Origin: Euonymus europaeus
Taxonomy: Eukaryota > Streptophyta > Magnoliopsida > Celastrales > Celastraceae
Direction: 5' to 3'
DNA length: 64,000 nt
Assembly: GCA_963580455.1 (NCBI GenBank)
Contig: OY756958.1
Coordinates: 2,430,501 to 2,494,500 of the forward strand
Numbering within the stretch: position 1 is the first letter of the stretch; each line of letters opens with the position of its first letter. Under the pieces are notes generated by a model. The model worked only from the letters and a program-made list of their open reading frames with translations. It searched no databases and was not told the origin of the DNA. This document shows, one piece after another, positions 9,916 through 21,740 of this stretch. The translations under genes and the position numbers were made by a program.

Positions 9916-12429
9916 GGCATCATGCATCAAACATACAACTATTGCAATATTTTGTATATTTTTTTTAATCGGCCAGATAACCCGAAAACAATCGAAAATA
10001 ATACCCGAGACCCAACCTACTATGAAGTTATTGGGCCGGGTCTGGCCGGCCTAATAAAGATGGTTTCAAGCCTGCCCAATCAGCCCTGGGGCGATCTCCG
10101 TTGCCGAGTCAGACCGGGCCAGCCCAGGCAGGCCATATAGGGGGTTAGCTTTATTTAAATCCTACTATTTTTCAAGTACATACCACTAGTATATTATATC
10201 TTCAAATATTCACAGCCAACCATTTTTATATTTTCAGCATGAGACAACACAAGCAAGAAAGTTATATGCTTAGGCTCCGTTTGTTTGACGGAAAATAAGC
10301 ATTTCATGGAAAAAGAAAAACATATCATGTAAAACAATTAATTTCTAGTGTTTGGACAAAAAAATTATTAATATTTTTCATTGTTTGTTTGTTTGGAATT
10401 AAAAATTTGAAATACAACACTTTTTATTATGTTGACCAACAAATGTGTGTGTACGTTTCGTGTGAATATACATGAATTCATATTTATATATATATATAAA
10501 ATATTGATAGTAATAAAAATTCTTTAGAACAAATCATTTTTTATTGTTAAATGTCTTTTATTGTGTGTATACATACATATGTATATGTATATATATAATA
10601 CGTATATGTTTATATGTACGCGAAACACAATCTAAATTAACTTGATTAAAGTATTATGGGTCATAAATGTGCATTGGGTTAAAAATATGTGAATCAATAT
10701 GTTCACACATCCATGTTCATAGTTTTGGGAAAAATAACATCCCAAAGTTGGGAAGGGAAGTTGTTTTTCATTTTTAAAGTCTTAAAATTGAATTGGTTAT
10801 ATAACATTTTCAACTTACTATTTTTATTTTCCATCCCCAAACAACATAAAGTGAGGAAAATATTTTTCAAAAATTGAATTTCCATCAAACAAACGGAGCA
10901 TAAAATCGTTGGTGTTTTCGTTATTGGTAACATCAACACTGAAAAACGCAGTCTCCTAATAATGCTCTCTTTGACAAGTAGAGCTATGAATTTTTGACAC
11001 TTCATTTATTTTTATTTTTTTTGAAAATTTATTGTGCAATGTATTATTGTCCTAGTGGGTTTATCATTAAGTTATATATTGTTTAAATTATCGTTGGATG
11101 ACATCAGTTTTTGGCATTTTGTTGTGTGGAAGAAGTAATTTTGCTTGATATGATTTAAATGTGAGTTTTTTTTTCGGTTACTTATTACATATTCTTCAAT
11201 TTTTGTGGGGTGTAGATGTAGATATAAGGTTTAGGGGAGAATCAATGTACTGATTTTTAAACGGCACAGATCTGCACCATTCAATACACTTTATGAATCC
11301 TACAATAATAGTATTTTTTCTCTCTCTATATTTTTAATTTACGATAATAAAACGCACTGATCCCCTCTCTTTCCATAAGATATATTGGAGTGGAGTTAAA
11401 AAAAATTGTGGGATGCAAATGTAAGGATAGGCTTGGGCCAACGAGACTGTTCTAGCGGCCAGTCATCGGCCAGTCAGCTACCAATTTCACTTCAGGAGCT
11501 GCAGTGTTCAGAGGAGTCTTGGCCTGAAACACTCCTCGTCCCCACTATAACTACATCTATATCTATAACTAGGTATTTTTGGATGGTGTGGGGAATTTGA
11601 ACCCGGACTAGCTACTCTGTTGATAAAACAGAGAAAAAAACACTAGCTTTTGTCCTTTTACATACAGCAGTTGTTTTTTTTTTTTTTTAATAATGCCAGC
11701 CCAGAACAACCAGGAGAGGTCAAAATAATGTACAGTGTGAGGCCCTGAAGAATATCCAAAGGTCGCCCATATATCTAGACTTTCTGAGTTAATGTAGGTG
11801 CAGTCAGGGTTTATGGATAATCTCAAGGATTTAATTTTGTATCTATGGAAACGTAATGACAAGGACCACCCATATTTTTTTCTCATATCCAGTTGACTTG
11901 ATATACAATACTAATTCCCAATTTGGTTATATCAAATCCAAAGTAACTGAATTTCCTATTTGAATTAAGTTTGATAAGTTTTCGTTTTTTTCTCATTCAC
12001 AGACGTTATTATTAGGATAATGCTTGAGACCCGAGATCTCAACTTTTGATCTCATTTTTTGGGTTGAAATCGTTTTTCTATAAAATTGACACAATTATTT
12101 TTATGCTTTAATTGATTTTATGAATTTAACGATATATTTTTAATGTTTGAAGTTAATTTTTATTTTGAAAAAAATATCATTAGATTCCTAAAACTAAATA
12201 AAGTATTAATAAAAAATTTCAAATTAATTTTTTTTTTTGAACTTTAAGTCCCAAACAATTAAGACTTTTTTTTAGATTTAAAATTAATTTTAGAAACTCG
12301 TAAAGAGAATTTCTATATATATACTGCACACCAAACTATGATTATAATTATTACAGTATTGGTAGAGATTAGAGATTACTTTTTAATTATTTTTAAAAAA
12401 CAATATTATTAAATATACTAATATAGATT
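9916..12429. other. Intergenic region between AlaX and PP2C genes
   Basis: No gene is seen. It contains a GGCC-rich patch (10020-10140), a MITE (listed separately), an 11400-11600 stretch with a tRNA B-box-like word on the minus strand (GGTTCAAATTCCC), a T-run at about 11676-11689, and very AT-rich DNA at 11900-12420. Confidence 0.5.
10273..10899. mobile_element. MITE with about 22-bp terminal inverted repeats
   Basis: The left end GGCTCCGTTTGTTTGACGG matches the reverse complement of the right end, TGCTCCGTTTGTTTGATGG, with two or three differences. The inside is AT-rich (TATATGTATATATA tracts) without coding sequence. About 627 bp. The flanks do not show an unambiguous target duplication, so the superfamily is left open. 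Confidence 0.7.
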
Positions 12430-14533
12430 TGTTTAGTCTTAGAGGGAGAGTTGTGAACAGTTGAGAGAGAGAGAGAAGAGGAAGCGAGGAACTCAAAGTC
12501 AAAAAAACGGCAAAAGCAGCGGTAATAGTGAATCTGAGCAAAACAAGAGGAGCTAAAAGAGAGGTGTCTCTAATATTAGTAAACTCATTTCTCTGCCATC
12601 CATCGCCAGAAACCCCTCGCCCTTTCCCTCTTTTTTATATAGATTCTTCACTTCTCTCTCTGACTCTCTGTACCTCTCCCCCTCCTTCTGCTGTCTCTGT
12701 ACACAGTCTAGTTTTTGTCACACTAATACTCTCACTCCTCTTCTTCTACGTCTTCTCCACACTCTTCACTGGGATACGCATTCTGGGTTTCTGCGGATTT
12801 GTTCATCTGTGTTGCCTTGTTGTGGATTGAAAAAGGTGAGGTCATAAGGTGGGTTTTGACTTGCAGCTCCTTTTTGTTCTGTTCTGTCAGTTTATTGCAT
12901 TAGTTTTGGATTTGCGTTTTATATGGTTCTATGTAATTGATTGCATGTTTTTTTTTTCTTTTACTGAATTTATCGCTAATTGGGATTTCAAATGCATTGT
13001 TTGGGACAGTAATACTTGATGGTGATGAAAACTGAATGTGTTTTATGTTTCCTTGGGCGTGATTTCTTATCTGTTGAGTGTATAGGTGTAGTCTGTTAGC
13101 AGTATAGTAATGATTGTAAAATTGTAAATACTACCGAAATTTAATTTCTAATTAAACTAGTCTGTGAAAAACTAATTCATGGAATTACCTTAATCTGGGT
13201 TTTACAGAAAACTGAATGTGTTTTATGTTTCCTTGGGCGTGATTTCTTATCTGTTAGTGTATAGGTGTAGTGTGTTAGCAGTATAGTAATGATTGTAAAA
13301 TTATAAATACTACCGAAATTTGATTTCTAATTAAACTAGTCTGTGAAAAACTAATTCATGGAATTACCTTAATCTGGGTTTTACATGGGTATTTTCTAAT
13401 ACCTGGATTTAAAAATTCCTGTTAGGCTCTAGAATGATTGAGAATCGATTGGAGACCCCTATATTTGTTGGCCTCTTAATCTTCTGATTATATCTTGACA
13501 GACTGCTTGAACATGCTCATACGAAAATAGGAAATTTAATTATGACCATGCCCTTGATTATTGCCGGAAATTTTGTTACTTTAAGTAGAACTTTGGAATC
13601 TTTCCAGTTTACTGTTGAGTAGTTGTTCTCTGACTTCTAAGTTTTAAGACAGCTTGTTTTTTGTGGTGAAAATGCTACACAGAAGCCATTTGGGTCACCT
13701 GAATTACTCTAAATATTATTTTTTTTGGGTCGATAGAAGATTTTCTCTAGATGTTTATGAGTCTTTAGATTAACACTACCAATATTTTCATTCTAAATCT
13801 AAAGAAAGTCTAAAGCTTTTCAAGCTTACCACGTCCACATGTTTCTGCTCTTTGTGTATCTTATGCTATACCTTTAATGCATTACCTTGTTTTAAAACAC
13901 ACTTTTATCCTGCCATCTCCTGAAGAGCATGACAATCTAATGTCCGATGAAAATTAATTGACCTTTGAGAATCTTGGGTTTCTTATGGTCAAGACTGAAT
14001 TCATAGAGTAGATGAAAAAGGTCAGAGATTTTGCATTTAATCTTTAGGGCATCATATAGAAGAAAAGGAAAATCCAACCCTGAGCTTCCTGATTCTCTTC
14101 CTCTTATCTCCTTTTATCCATCTATGAGTTATCTTGTAGATCCGCTCAAGCAGAATTTATTCATGTAGGTGCGCTGAACTGACCAAATTGCTTTATCGTT
14201 TTCTTGTGATGATCTAGAGTAAACATACTTGATACCGATACCCATGTCGGGTATATAAAGGATGAATACAGAGTTAGAATGCTGCCATGCTGGGAATTTT
14301 TATGTGGCTGTTGATTATGGCCGCTATCCTGAGTTGCGTATCTTGTCAGCATATTCTTCCAATTGATTGCCAAGACTTTTAGCTAATCAAGTATGCATAT
14401 CAGTGGCTTCTCAGAATCTTTTTTTTTTTTTGTGTTTTTTTTCTTCACGGCTTCACGCTAATGAATTTTTTTAGCAGTCTATATTGAGAATATTAATAAA
14501 ATATGTTCTTTCATCGTTTCAGCTATCTACAAA
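12430..14533 (+). other. Promoter, leader exon and 5' UTR intron of the PP2C gene
   Basis: A GA-rich then CT-rich stretch at about 12440-12740 looks like a plant leader, followed by a donor near 12834 (AAAAAGGTGAGGT). A long intron probably ends at the acceptor TTTCAG at about 14516-14521, twelve bases before the ATG. A 180-bp tandem duplication lies inside. No other coding region is seen. Confidence 0.5.
13027..13385 (+). repeat. 180-bp near-identical tandem duplication
   Basis: Copy 1 (13027-13206) and copy 2 (13207-13385) both begin GAAAACTGAATGTGTTTTAT and differ by only a few substitutions and one- or two-base gaps. The high identity points to a recent duplication. It lies in the presumed leader intron of the PP2C gene. 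Confidence 0.9.
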
Positions 14534-16556
14534 ATGCAGGAAGGAATTGCAAATACTCCGGAAGGAGAACTCAAAGTAAGTTTTGGCTATCAATGCAGTG
14601 GCCATGAAGGTAAATCTTGTATCATTTCAAATGGATGCACATCCCTGCCTAAAACGATAATCCAAAGGACCAGCAGTTTCTCTTGCTTGTCTGGTGCTGC
14701 TTTAAGTGCTAATACCACATTGGCCAACACAAATATCTGCAATGGTGTGATTGGGGCAGAAATTCTTCCCACTTGGGATTCCCCTAATTCATTTCATAAG
14801 ATTCCGTCTTCCCCGTCGCTATCCAGGTTGGATATGCTATCATCTCCTCTCCAAAGTAATTTATCAAATTTAAGTTGTAGTCCATCCACACCAAGTGACG
14901 CTCCTGAATATGATTCGTTTTCACTGAAATCTATGAGCGCTCCTTCTGGAAGTGAAGGTTTTCTTAATACTATGGAAGTTCAAGTGGCTGGCGGAGCTGC
15001 TGGTGAAGACAGGGTTCAAGCAGTTTGTTCCGAGGAAAATGGGTGGCTATTTTGTGCTATTTATGATGGTTTCAACGGAAGAGATGCAGCTGATTTTCTG
15101 GCTGGGACACTATATGAAACTATTATATATTATTTCAGTTTATTAGACTGGAAGGAGAAACAGGATGCCATAAGAGCTCCCAATGATTCCCTCCAATGCA
15201 TACTAGGGAGTAGTAACATTGGCCAGAAGGGTGGAATTTCTTCAGCGATTGAGGGAAATAAGTGTTTGAGCATTGACATCTTCACCGACAATGGCCTGTA
15301 CTCAAAGGAGGAGGTCTCATCTGATTTGTTTAGACATGGGGTGCTTGACAGCCTCAAGCGCGCTCTTGATCAGGCTGAAAATGACTTTTTGCATATGGTT
15401 GAGCAAGAAATGGATGACCGCCCTGACCTAGTGTCAGTAGGGTCTTGTGTTTTGGTTGCACTGCTCCATGGAGAGGATTTGTATACCCTCAATCTAGGTG
15501 ACAGTAGAGCTGTATTGGCAACATATGATGATGGCAATGAAAAGAGGGAGAATGAGAGACTGAAAACTCTCCAACTCACTGATAGTCATACCGTTGACAA
15601 TGATGCTGAGAGAGCTAAACTATTGTCTGATCATCCTGATGATCAGATGACAATTGTATCTGGAAAGGTGAAGGGCAAGTTGAAAGTTACGCATGCTTTT
15701 GGAGTCGGATACCTTAAAAAAGTGGGTGTTGTTTTTAACTATTTTCATTAATCACTTTAAACCTCATCAAACGGTATACATGCTGTTATTCTTCTGGGTG
15801 CTAATTTCTCTATCTTCTTCCTGCAGGAAAAGCTGAATGATGCACTAATGGGTATTCTACGAGTTCGTAACCTCATAAGCCCTCCATATATTTCAACTCA
15901 GCCATCACTTAATGTGCGTAGAATCTCAGAGTCTGATCACTTTGTTATTCTTGGGAGTGATGGCTTGTTTGACTTCTTCAGCAATGAGGAGGCTGTAAGG
16001 CTTGTCCATTCTTATATCTTACAGAACCGTTCTGGTGATCCAGCAAAGTTTCTATTGGAGCAGGTCCTAGAGAGAGCAGCTGTGAATGCAGGCAAGTCTA
16101 TATCTTTGCCCTGTACTCCAATTGATCTCTATCATTAACCTGCCTAGTACTTGCCAAAATTTCATGCTTTTATGCTAAATGATGTAAAGCTAAATTTTAA
16201 CCATTCATAATATAGTTCTGATATTTACAGTTTTGACACTCTTTTTCCTGTGTATCTTATCAATTGAATTGTATAGAGTCTCACAATAAAATAGTTTGCA
16301 CACGCAATTGCTGCTCATCAACATTTGATCACTTACCTCCTAAAGAATTGTTGCTAGGCAAAATATCTAATAGACAAATATTTTATTTCAAAATCCTGCC
16401 GTTGAAGGACTATAATTCGTTGTTCCAGGTTTCAGTAGGGAAGAATTGATGAATGTTCCAGCCGGCAGGAGGAGGAAATATCACGATGATGTAACTGTAA
16501 TCGTGGTCATCCTCGGAACTAACCAGCGCACTACCAAGGCATCAACTTGCATTTAA
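14534..16556 (+). CDS. Protein phosphatase 2C (PP2C 40-like, POL/PLL-type)
   Basis: Three exons: 14534-15721, 15827-16091 and 16429-16556; 526 residues. A PPM-family Mn/Mg-dependent Ser/Thr phosphatase. Residues 1-145 are a Ser/Pro-rich regulatory part containing SSFSCLSGAALSANTTLANT, typical of the POLTERGEIST-like clade. The catalytic domain follows: AAGEDRVQAVCSEENGWLF, YDGFNGRDAADF (clade form of the usual DGHGG motif), LNLGDSRAVLATY, SDGLFDFFSNEEA and HDDVTVIVV. The metal-binding aspartates are all present. Exon 1 joins exon 2 as GYLKK/EKLNDALMG. Intron 2 has a GC donor (CAG/GCAAGT at 16092), required to keep the frame into FSREELMNVPAGRRRKYHDD. The closest named relative I recognise is Arabidopsis PP2C 40. 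Its substrate is unknown. Confidence 0.93.
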
Positions 16557-17628
16557 GTGATCATGCAGCATCTTCTGCCCGCAGTAATAACGACATGGTA
16601 CTTGGTTAGCGTTTTCAAAATGTATATATCTGGTGCTTGATGTCGCTCCTGTAAGAAAAAATATGTGATGACCAATTAACTTTGCCCCTTTGCAAGGGAG
16701 CTTTATTTTTGTTGTGCAAATATGGTGAAAGAGAATCCATATAGTAAATACAAATCACTGATTTGTATTATGGATTTCATGTGGCCAATTCCAAACTATT
16801 TGGGACAAAGGCGTTTTTGATGATGATGATGATTGTTTCAAGGTGAACGATTTTGTCAGGGTAGATGAAACGTATTCCATTGGAAAATAATTATGCAAAA
16901 TAATGAGTTACTTTGCTGCTACATGCTTCCTTAGCTGCATTATGCAGATGAAGAATCACATTCTCATGTATGTCTGCGACTCTCATTGCATTTTTTCTTT
17001 TTCTATGAATCAATTCTCTTCTCTTCTCTTCTCTTCCCATTAGTTGTTCTATTCTCTTTTCCTTCACCACATTCTGCACCAAATTATGCTATTATTGACA
17101 TGCTCTTACACAAGTTTTAACTGCCACAAGCACATACTAGTAATCCTCTTATCTTTGTTAATTTAGCTGAATAAAAGTCATTATTCTTTGAAGAATGGCC
17201 ATCCATTGTGGTCAACTTACATAAAATAAATTCCTACCAAATTAATGGTATTGGTTGAATTGAAGTTAGCAGTGGCAGACAAAGAAAGAATCAGTTTTGA
17301 CAGTTTGCACCATTCAAATCATGCTTTATTTGAGATGCAGGATCCATCACACAATCATGCCATTCCTAGTTGTTTCTCACTTCTTTTTTCATTTCTTCCT
17401 GTGAAAAAGAAAGAAAAAAAAAAGAAAACTGCTGTGCCAATGCCATTTTCAAAAAAAAAACATGTTCATTGAAATATTATATTAACTTGTGTTATTGATC
17501 TAATGACGATTCTGTACAATGCAAAGAATGGACAGGACTAGTTCTAGTAATAGTAATATTCTCTCTTGACATGAGCCTTAGACTGTCAATGTCAAATGGA
17601 GATCACTCTTTATTTTTTTTCAAAATCT

Positions 17629-17674
17629 AATTAATGGAACATGTTTTTTTTTGATGAAATTAATGGAACATGTT
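17629..17674 (-). repeat. Micro-insertion T7-GATGA with 17-bp target duplication
   Basis: AATTAATGGAACATGTT is present at 17629-17645 and 17658-17674, separated by seven T plus GATGA. On the minus strand the insert reads TCATC plus poly(A). Same design as the insert at 4991-5006 (TTATC plus poly(A)), which suggests the same source RNA family. Confidence 0.6.
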
Positions 17675-17784
17675 ATTGGCATTTTTGGACAATTGAAAGA
17701 GGCAATTATAAGGTAATTTTTAGAATTTAGGATATGCTTGAGAGAAACGTTCGCAATGCCTACGGGGTTTCCATGATTCCATTC

Positions 17785-18093
17785 TCAATGGGATCTATTC
17801 CCGTTCGGTTTCACGTTGGTCCTTGGCCAACCTAAATACTCATTGTCCACAGCATTTCCGTTCCTTGGATTGACGCAAGGCATTGCAGTTAATTCATTTT
17901 GATTATTCTGCTGCCATTGCATTTCTCCTAGTCCCCCTAATTGATGTTCATATGCAATTATCCCATTCAAAACACTTAAACCCATATTCAAAGGTGTCAT
18001 ACACTCGTCATTCTCATGTACCCAGAGGTAAAGGTGGGAGGCCTCAAATCCTTTTTCTTCATCACACATATGGGCCTCTTTTTGGGGGATCAA
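17785..18093 (-). other. Unassigned open reading frame, 102 codons
   Basis: An open frame on the minus strand, with a less repetitive composition than most spacer frames (rich in N, G and E, including NGIIAYEHQLGGLGEMQWQQ). I recognise no family. It may be a captured or decayed exon; no matching splice partners were identified. Function not assigned. Confidence 0.2.
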
Positions 18094-18421
18094 ACATCTC
18101 CCAAAACCTCACTACAATACCATAAATCATGAAAGGAGCCCATGATAACATGTGTGATCTCAATACAAATATTGATAGTCGATTTGGCTCATGCACTAGA
18201 ACCCAACTTACTTGTAACAGAATAAACTTATTTTATGTGAAGAAACTAAGAACAGAATTGTTTATCCGAGGTTAACAAACTTACGTAGGATTCAATGCCA
18301 GCCAACAAAGTAAGTGCTGGTATTAACAGATACATCAGAAAGTACCATCTAAAATGAAATAAAAGAGACGCCAACCTCCTCCTAGAGGAGCACCGCGCAT
18401 GCGGTACAACAAACTCAATAC

Positions 18422-20019
18422 CTAATTTTGATCTTTCTTTTCAGTTTCCTCTACATTTGAAGCATCAACTTCCTCACTTCTCTCTTCAACTGTAGGAGCT
18501 AGAGGCACCTTTTCTTTTGTTTCTCCTGCTGAGACATCTTGCAACTACAAAGCTTAACACGCATTAATATATGCATGTATAGCTATCTCTATACGAGTGT
18601 AGGTGATGCTAGGAAACAGTAACTCTCAACAAGATGAATTTCTAAAATAAACATACCCCCAAATTTCGCAGGCTAGCAGCAACATCTTCTTGTTGCTGAT
18701 GGAGAGTGCCCCTTAGTTCTTGAAAGTCCTAAATTTATCCAGCTATTAATACTGTTGCCCCATATCTACATTTTTAACCTACAAACTCGAGCCATAATGA
18801 CAACAGCACTCACCAATCGAAGTTGCTCTACTTCAGCATTGAGTGAAACCTTGAGTTCTGACAGCTCCTGTGTATGTGTGAAAAATTTTGAGCGACGAAA
18901 TATTAACCAACTAGATATTAATCTCAAAACAAGTGAACAATTTATAAGATTATAAGATGCAAAAGCCCCCAATATAGAATTAGTTCCCAGTTCAACACAA
19001 TATGTAGAGATAAATTATGTCTCTCTGGTGTTGTTGAAGACCCTGAGATCACAAAGTCAATTACACTCAATGCCAGATGTATCCAGTAATCCTCTTTACA
19101 CCCAGTGACCATGCTAATTTTCTACAAAAAGGTATTTTGAACCAATATCAAATAAAAGAAAGTGACTATCTACTATTGGAACATCAAAGCCTGCCACATT
19201 AGCCATCTTAGTCCGGTTAACTTAAAACCATCACTCAACCTGGGCTTCTTCCTTCTGCTCATCATTGCTTGGAAATAAGGTCGTTATAAAATGTACTAAG
19301 GTAAGCATCCCAATATCAAGTATCACGAAACCGAAAAGAGAGAGACTGAAAAAGTCACAATATTTACACCAATCCATTTCCCCCAACCAAAATTCAGAAA
19401 GCAGAAGCTGTGTGATGCAATAAAAAGTGATTTAGGAAGGGAAAAAAAGTAATTACCCCTTGGTAGACCTTAACCTGAGTGTCTAACTTGGACCTCCAGT
19501 TTTGCAAATCCTGATAAACATTTAAACACATAAAAGGTATTATCAGATTCAAAGTTTGGTCTTTACTTCCACAAACACAGAGAAAACAAGAACCCATGAA
19601 GGAAATCAGTGTTTAAATTCACCTGCTTCAAGCTTTGGATTCTAGTAAGCAGCTCAGACCTTGATTCATTTAATTCCTGATGAAAACATAGCATAACCAA
19701 TGCATCCAATTAAAAAAACACTATCTGGTACTTAAAATCCATACATTCATTGCCTTACAAACCAAAACCACATTAAATTAAAAGAAATGTAGAAAACTAC
19801 CGACAGCTTAGAACCAATCGGAGTGATGTTTTCCTTCTTCTGTCCAATAACAAAAGACACTACAGAAAATGAGTTCGAAGTACAGAAAATAAACATTCCT
19901 GCAAAGCTAGATCTCAACCCAGAAACAAGCAAAATAGAGAAAATAGAGAAAATAGAGAGTACCGGGGCCAGAGGAGCATTGACGGGAAGAGAAGGAGTAG
20001 TGGCGTCAGAGTTGGCCAT
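18422..20019 (-). CDS. Small conserved plant coiled-coil protein, function unknown
   Basis: Seven exons, every one phase 0: 19963-20019 (start), 19801-19839, 19623-19676, 19457-19510, 18814-18867, 18657-18728, 18422-18544 (stop). They join to 150 residues. The protein begins MANSDATTPSLPVNAPLAP, then KKENITPIGSKLS, then a heptad-like coiled coil (ELNESRSELLTRIQSLKQ, DLQNWRSKLDTQVKVYQG, ELSELKVSLNAEVEQLRL, DFQELRGTLHQQQEDV) and an acidic tail ending ETEKKDQN. All junctions have GT-AG signals and the frame is continuous across them, which is strong evidence that it is real. No catalytic motif is visible; it probably works by dimerising or as a scaffold. An optional 18-nt exon (19240-19257) is discussed in the findings. 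Three site II hexamers lie upstream at 20435-20474. Confidence 0.8.
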
Positions 20020-20434
20020 TCGATGCACAGATAAGATCGACTGAAATTGAAAGATATTTCAAGTGTTTCTGGATTTGGGGTTTTCGTTTAGATCACAAAA
20101 ATCGGGACTTTGAACAGGAAAATCAATTAATTTGAAGTGCCGATCCAAGGATATCTATTATCTAAGCAGTGGAACGGCGGAAGTGAAGACTTTTGAATTT
20201 TTTCGAGTTCTGACTATCTTGTTTGGGCGGGCTCAGCTCACAAGTGAGAATGCAAAGACCGTCGGCGTTGTTTCTAGTTTGAACTTTTCAATGGAAAAAG
20301 GTTTTTTTATTTTCAAAACAAATATCACGATCACCAGACATTCAGAGTTCAGACAAGGACGGAAGAACCGTCCAGAAGGCGGAGAGAGACTCTTAACCTG
20401 GGCCGTGATCTTTGTATAAGACTCTATGCGGATT

Positions 20435-20474
20435 TGGGCTTGTGTATAGACTCACTGGGCTTGTCTGTTGGGCT
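20435..20474. promoter_or_regulatory. Three TGGGCT site II hexamers upstream of the coiled-coil gene
   Basis: TGGGCT occurs at 20435-20440, 20456-20461 and 20469-20474, about 420-455 bp before the start codon of the minus-strand gene. Close spacing and repetition fit a TCP-bound growth promoter. Use is inferred. Confidence 0.5.
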
Positions 20475-21406
20475 TTCTTGATGGGTTTATAAACCCACCA
20501 CAAAATAATTGCAGTCCATCATGACTTAACAACCATTTATTATTTTATTAGATAATCAAATCGCCAAAAATAAATAAATAAAGAATACACAGAGAATTCA
20601 ATCACAAAAGCTTTGTTGTCTTTATTCAAAGAATGTCAATTTCCATAGAAAAAACCCGAAAGTAAACGGCGCCGTAGTAACTTCGTTCTTCGTAATCATA
20701 ATAGTTTTTAAAATCGTACCTATATCAAATCAAGGAATGTTAAAAAAAAAAAAAAAGTTCAATCAGTAAGATAAAAATTGAACCGTTGATTTATAAAAAA
20801 TAATACATTAATAAATATTTAGTTATAAGTATATATCAATATACATAACTCAAAAATTAAGATGATAAAATACCACAATAAATAAACATTTATAATATAT
20901 AGTTTATACCTAAATTTAATAACAAACTAAATAAAATAGAGTTTAATATTACCAATTAACAAACTAAGTATCATGAATCCTAAGTAGCTCAGACTCTTAC
21001 TTAACGAGTTGGATCATATGTAATCTCAAATTCCGAGTTCGAACCGCATCCCTTCTCCCTATTCAAAAATAAATAAATAAATAGAGTACCAAATTATCAA
21101 TTAACAAATATAAAAGTAGCAAATTACTTAACACCGGATAATACTAGTCTCCTAGATAATATTATTTTGCTTGCTTACTTTTGTAATATGTCTGTAGTGA
21201 AAAAACACAATTCAATTCAACGTTCTTTCAGATTCGGTTTGACTCCAAATATTAGGGTTCTATGGGGTTGTGGGGAAAACACAGCAGCTCCTGCTGTGGA
21301 TTTTTTTCAATGGTGAGAATTGGTCTTTATCTATATGGTATGCTAGCTTCTTTGCAGTTTGGCAGTGTGAGGTTTCAGTGCTGTAAAAAACTGATACATT
21401 CTTAAT
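20475..21406. other. AT-rich spacer with SINE-like unit
   Basis: No gene. AT-rich DNA at 20510-20960, then the SINE-like unit, then ordinary spacer. Confidence 0.5.
20935..21112 (+). mobile_element. tRNA-related SINE-like unit
   Basis: The centre has an A-box-like TAGCTCAGACTC (about 20987-20998) and a B-box-like GAGTTCGAACCGC (about 21044-21056), spaced as in tRNA-derived pol III promoters, and ends in (AAATA)n at about 21065-21082. Both flanks carry an imperfect direct repeat, from AGAGTTTAA and AGAGTACCAA respectively to CAATTAACAAA (about 20939-20965 and 21085-21111). This fits an old SINE insertion. The family is not identified. Confidence 0.5.
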
Positions 21407-21430
21407 TGGGCTTGGGCTTGGGCTTGGGCT
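21407..21430 (+). repeat. (TGGGCT)4 tandem hexamer
   Basis: Four perfect tandem copies of TGGGCT, the site II element sequence. No gene start is recognised nearby. It may be a microsatellite or part of an unrecognised promoter. Confidence 0.85.
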
Positions 21431-21740
21431 ATATGATAGTCCATTAGTAATTGGTGAGTGTATTTGATCAGCAGTCAGCTCAGCAGTAGCACAGGCTCTG
21501 GTGCAAAATTGTACCTTCTAATTCGGTAATTGCCCTTCGATTGCAGATTCACAGAAATTCTATTAATCAAACCCACGTTGATTTTCATGCCATTCGTTTG
21601 TAACTAAGCCGATAAGTTTGTCTCTAAGGCCCACTAGTTAGGCCCTCCTTCCTCTGTCCGATCAGTGTATCTCAACAGATACTTCGGACAATCTCCGTGT
21701 AAAGCTGATATTCTAGCCGTCCCAATCCAATTGTATATTA

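Larger units (their letters stand above)
16557..18421. other. Intergenic region between convergent PP2C and coiled-coil genes
   Basis: Contains the 3' UTR of the PP2C gene and AT-rich DNA. Besides the micro-insertion and the unassigned open frame listed separately, I see only simple tracts such as a repeated TCTCTTC run (about 17015-17037, plus strand) and purine tracts at 17400-17425. Confidence 0.5.

Noticed and set aside
11400..11640. Possible SINE with B-box-like GGTTCAAATTCCC on the minus strand
   Set aside because: No convincing A box, tail or target duplication was found.
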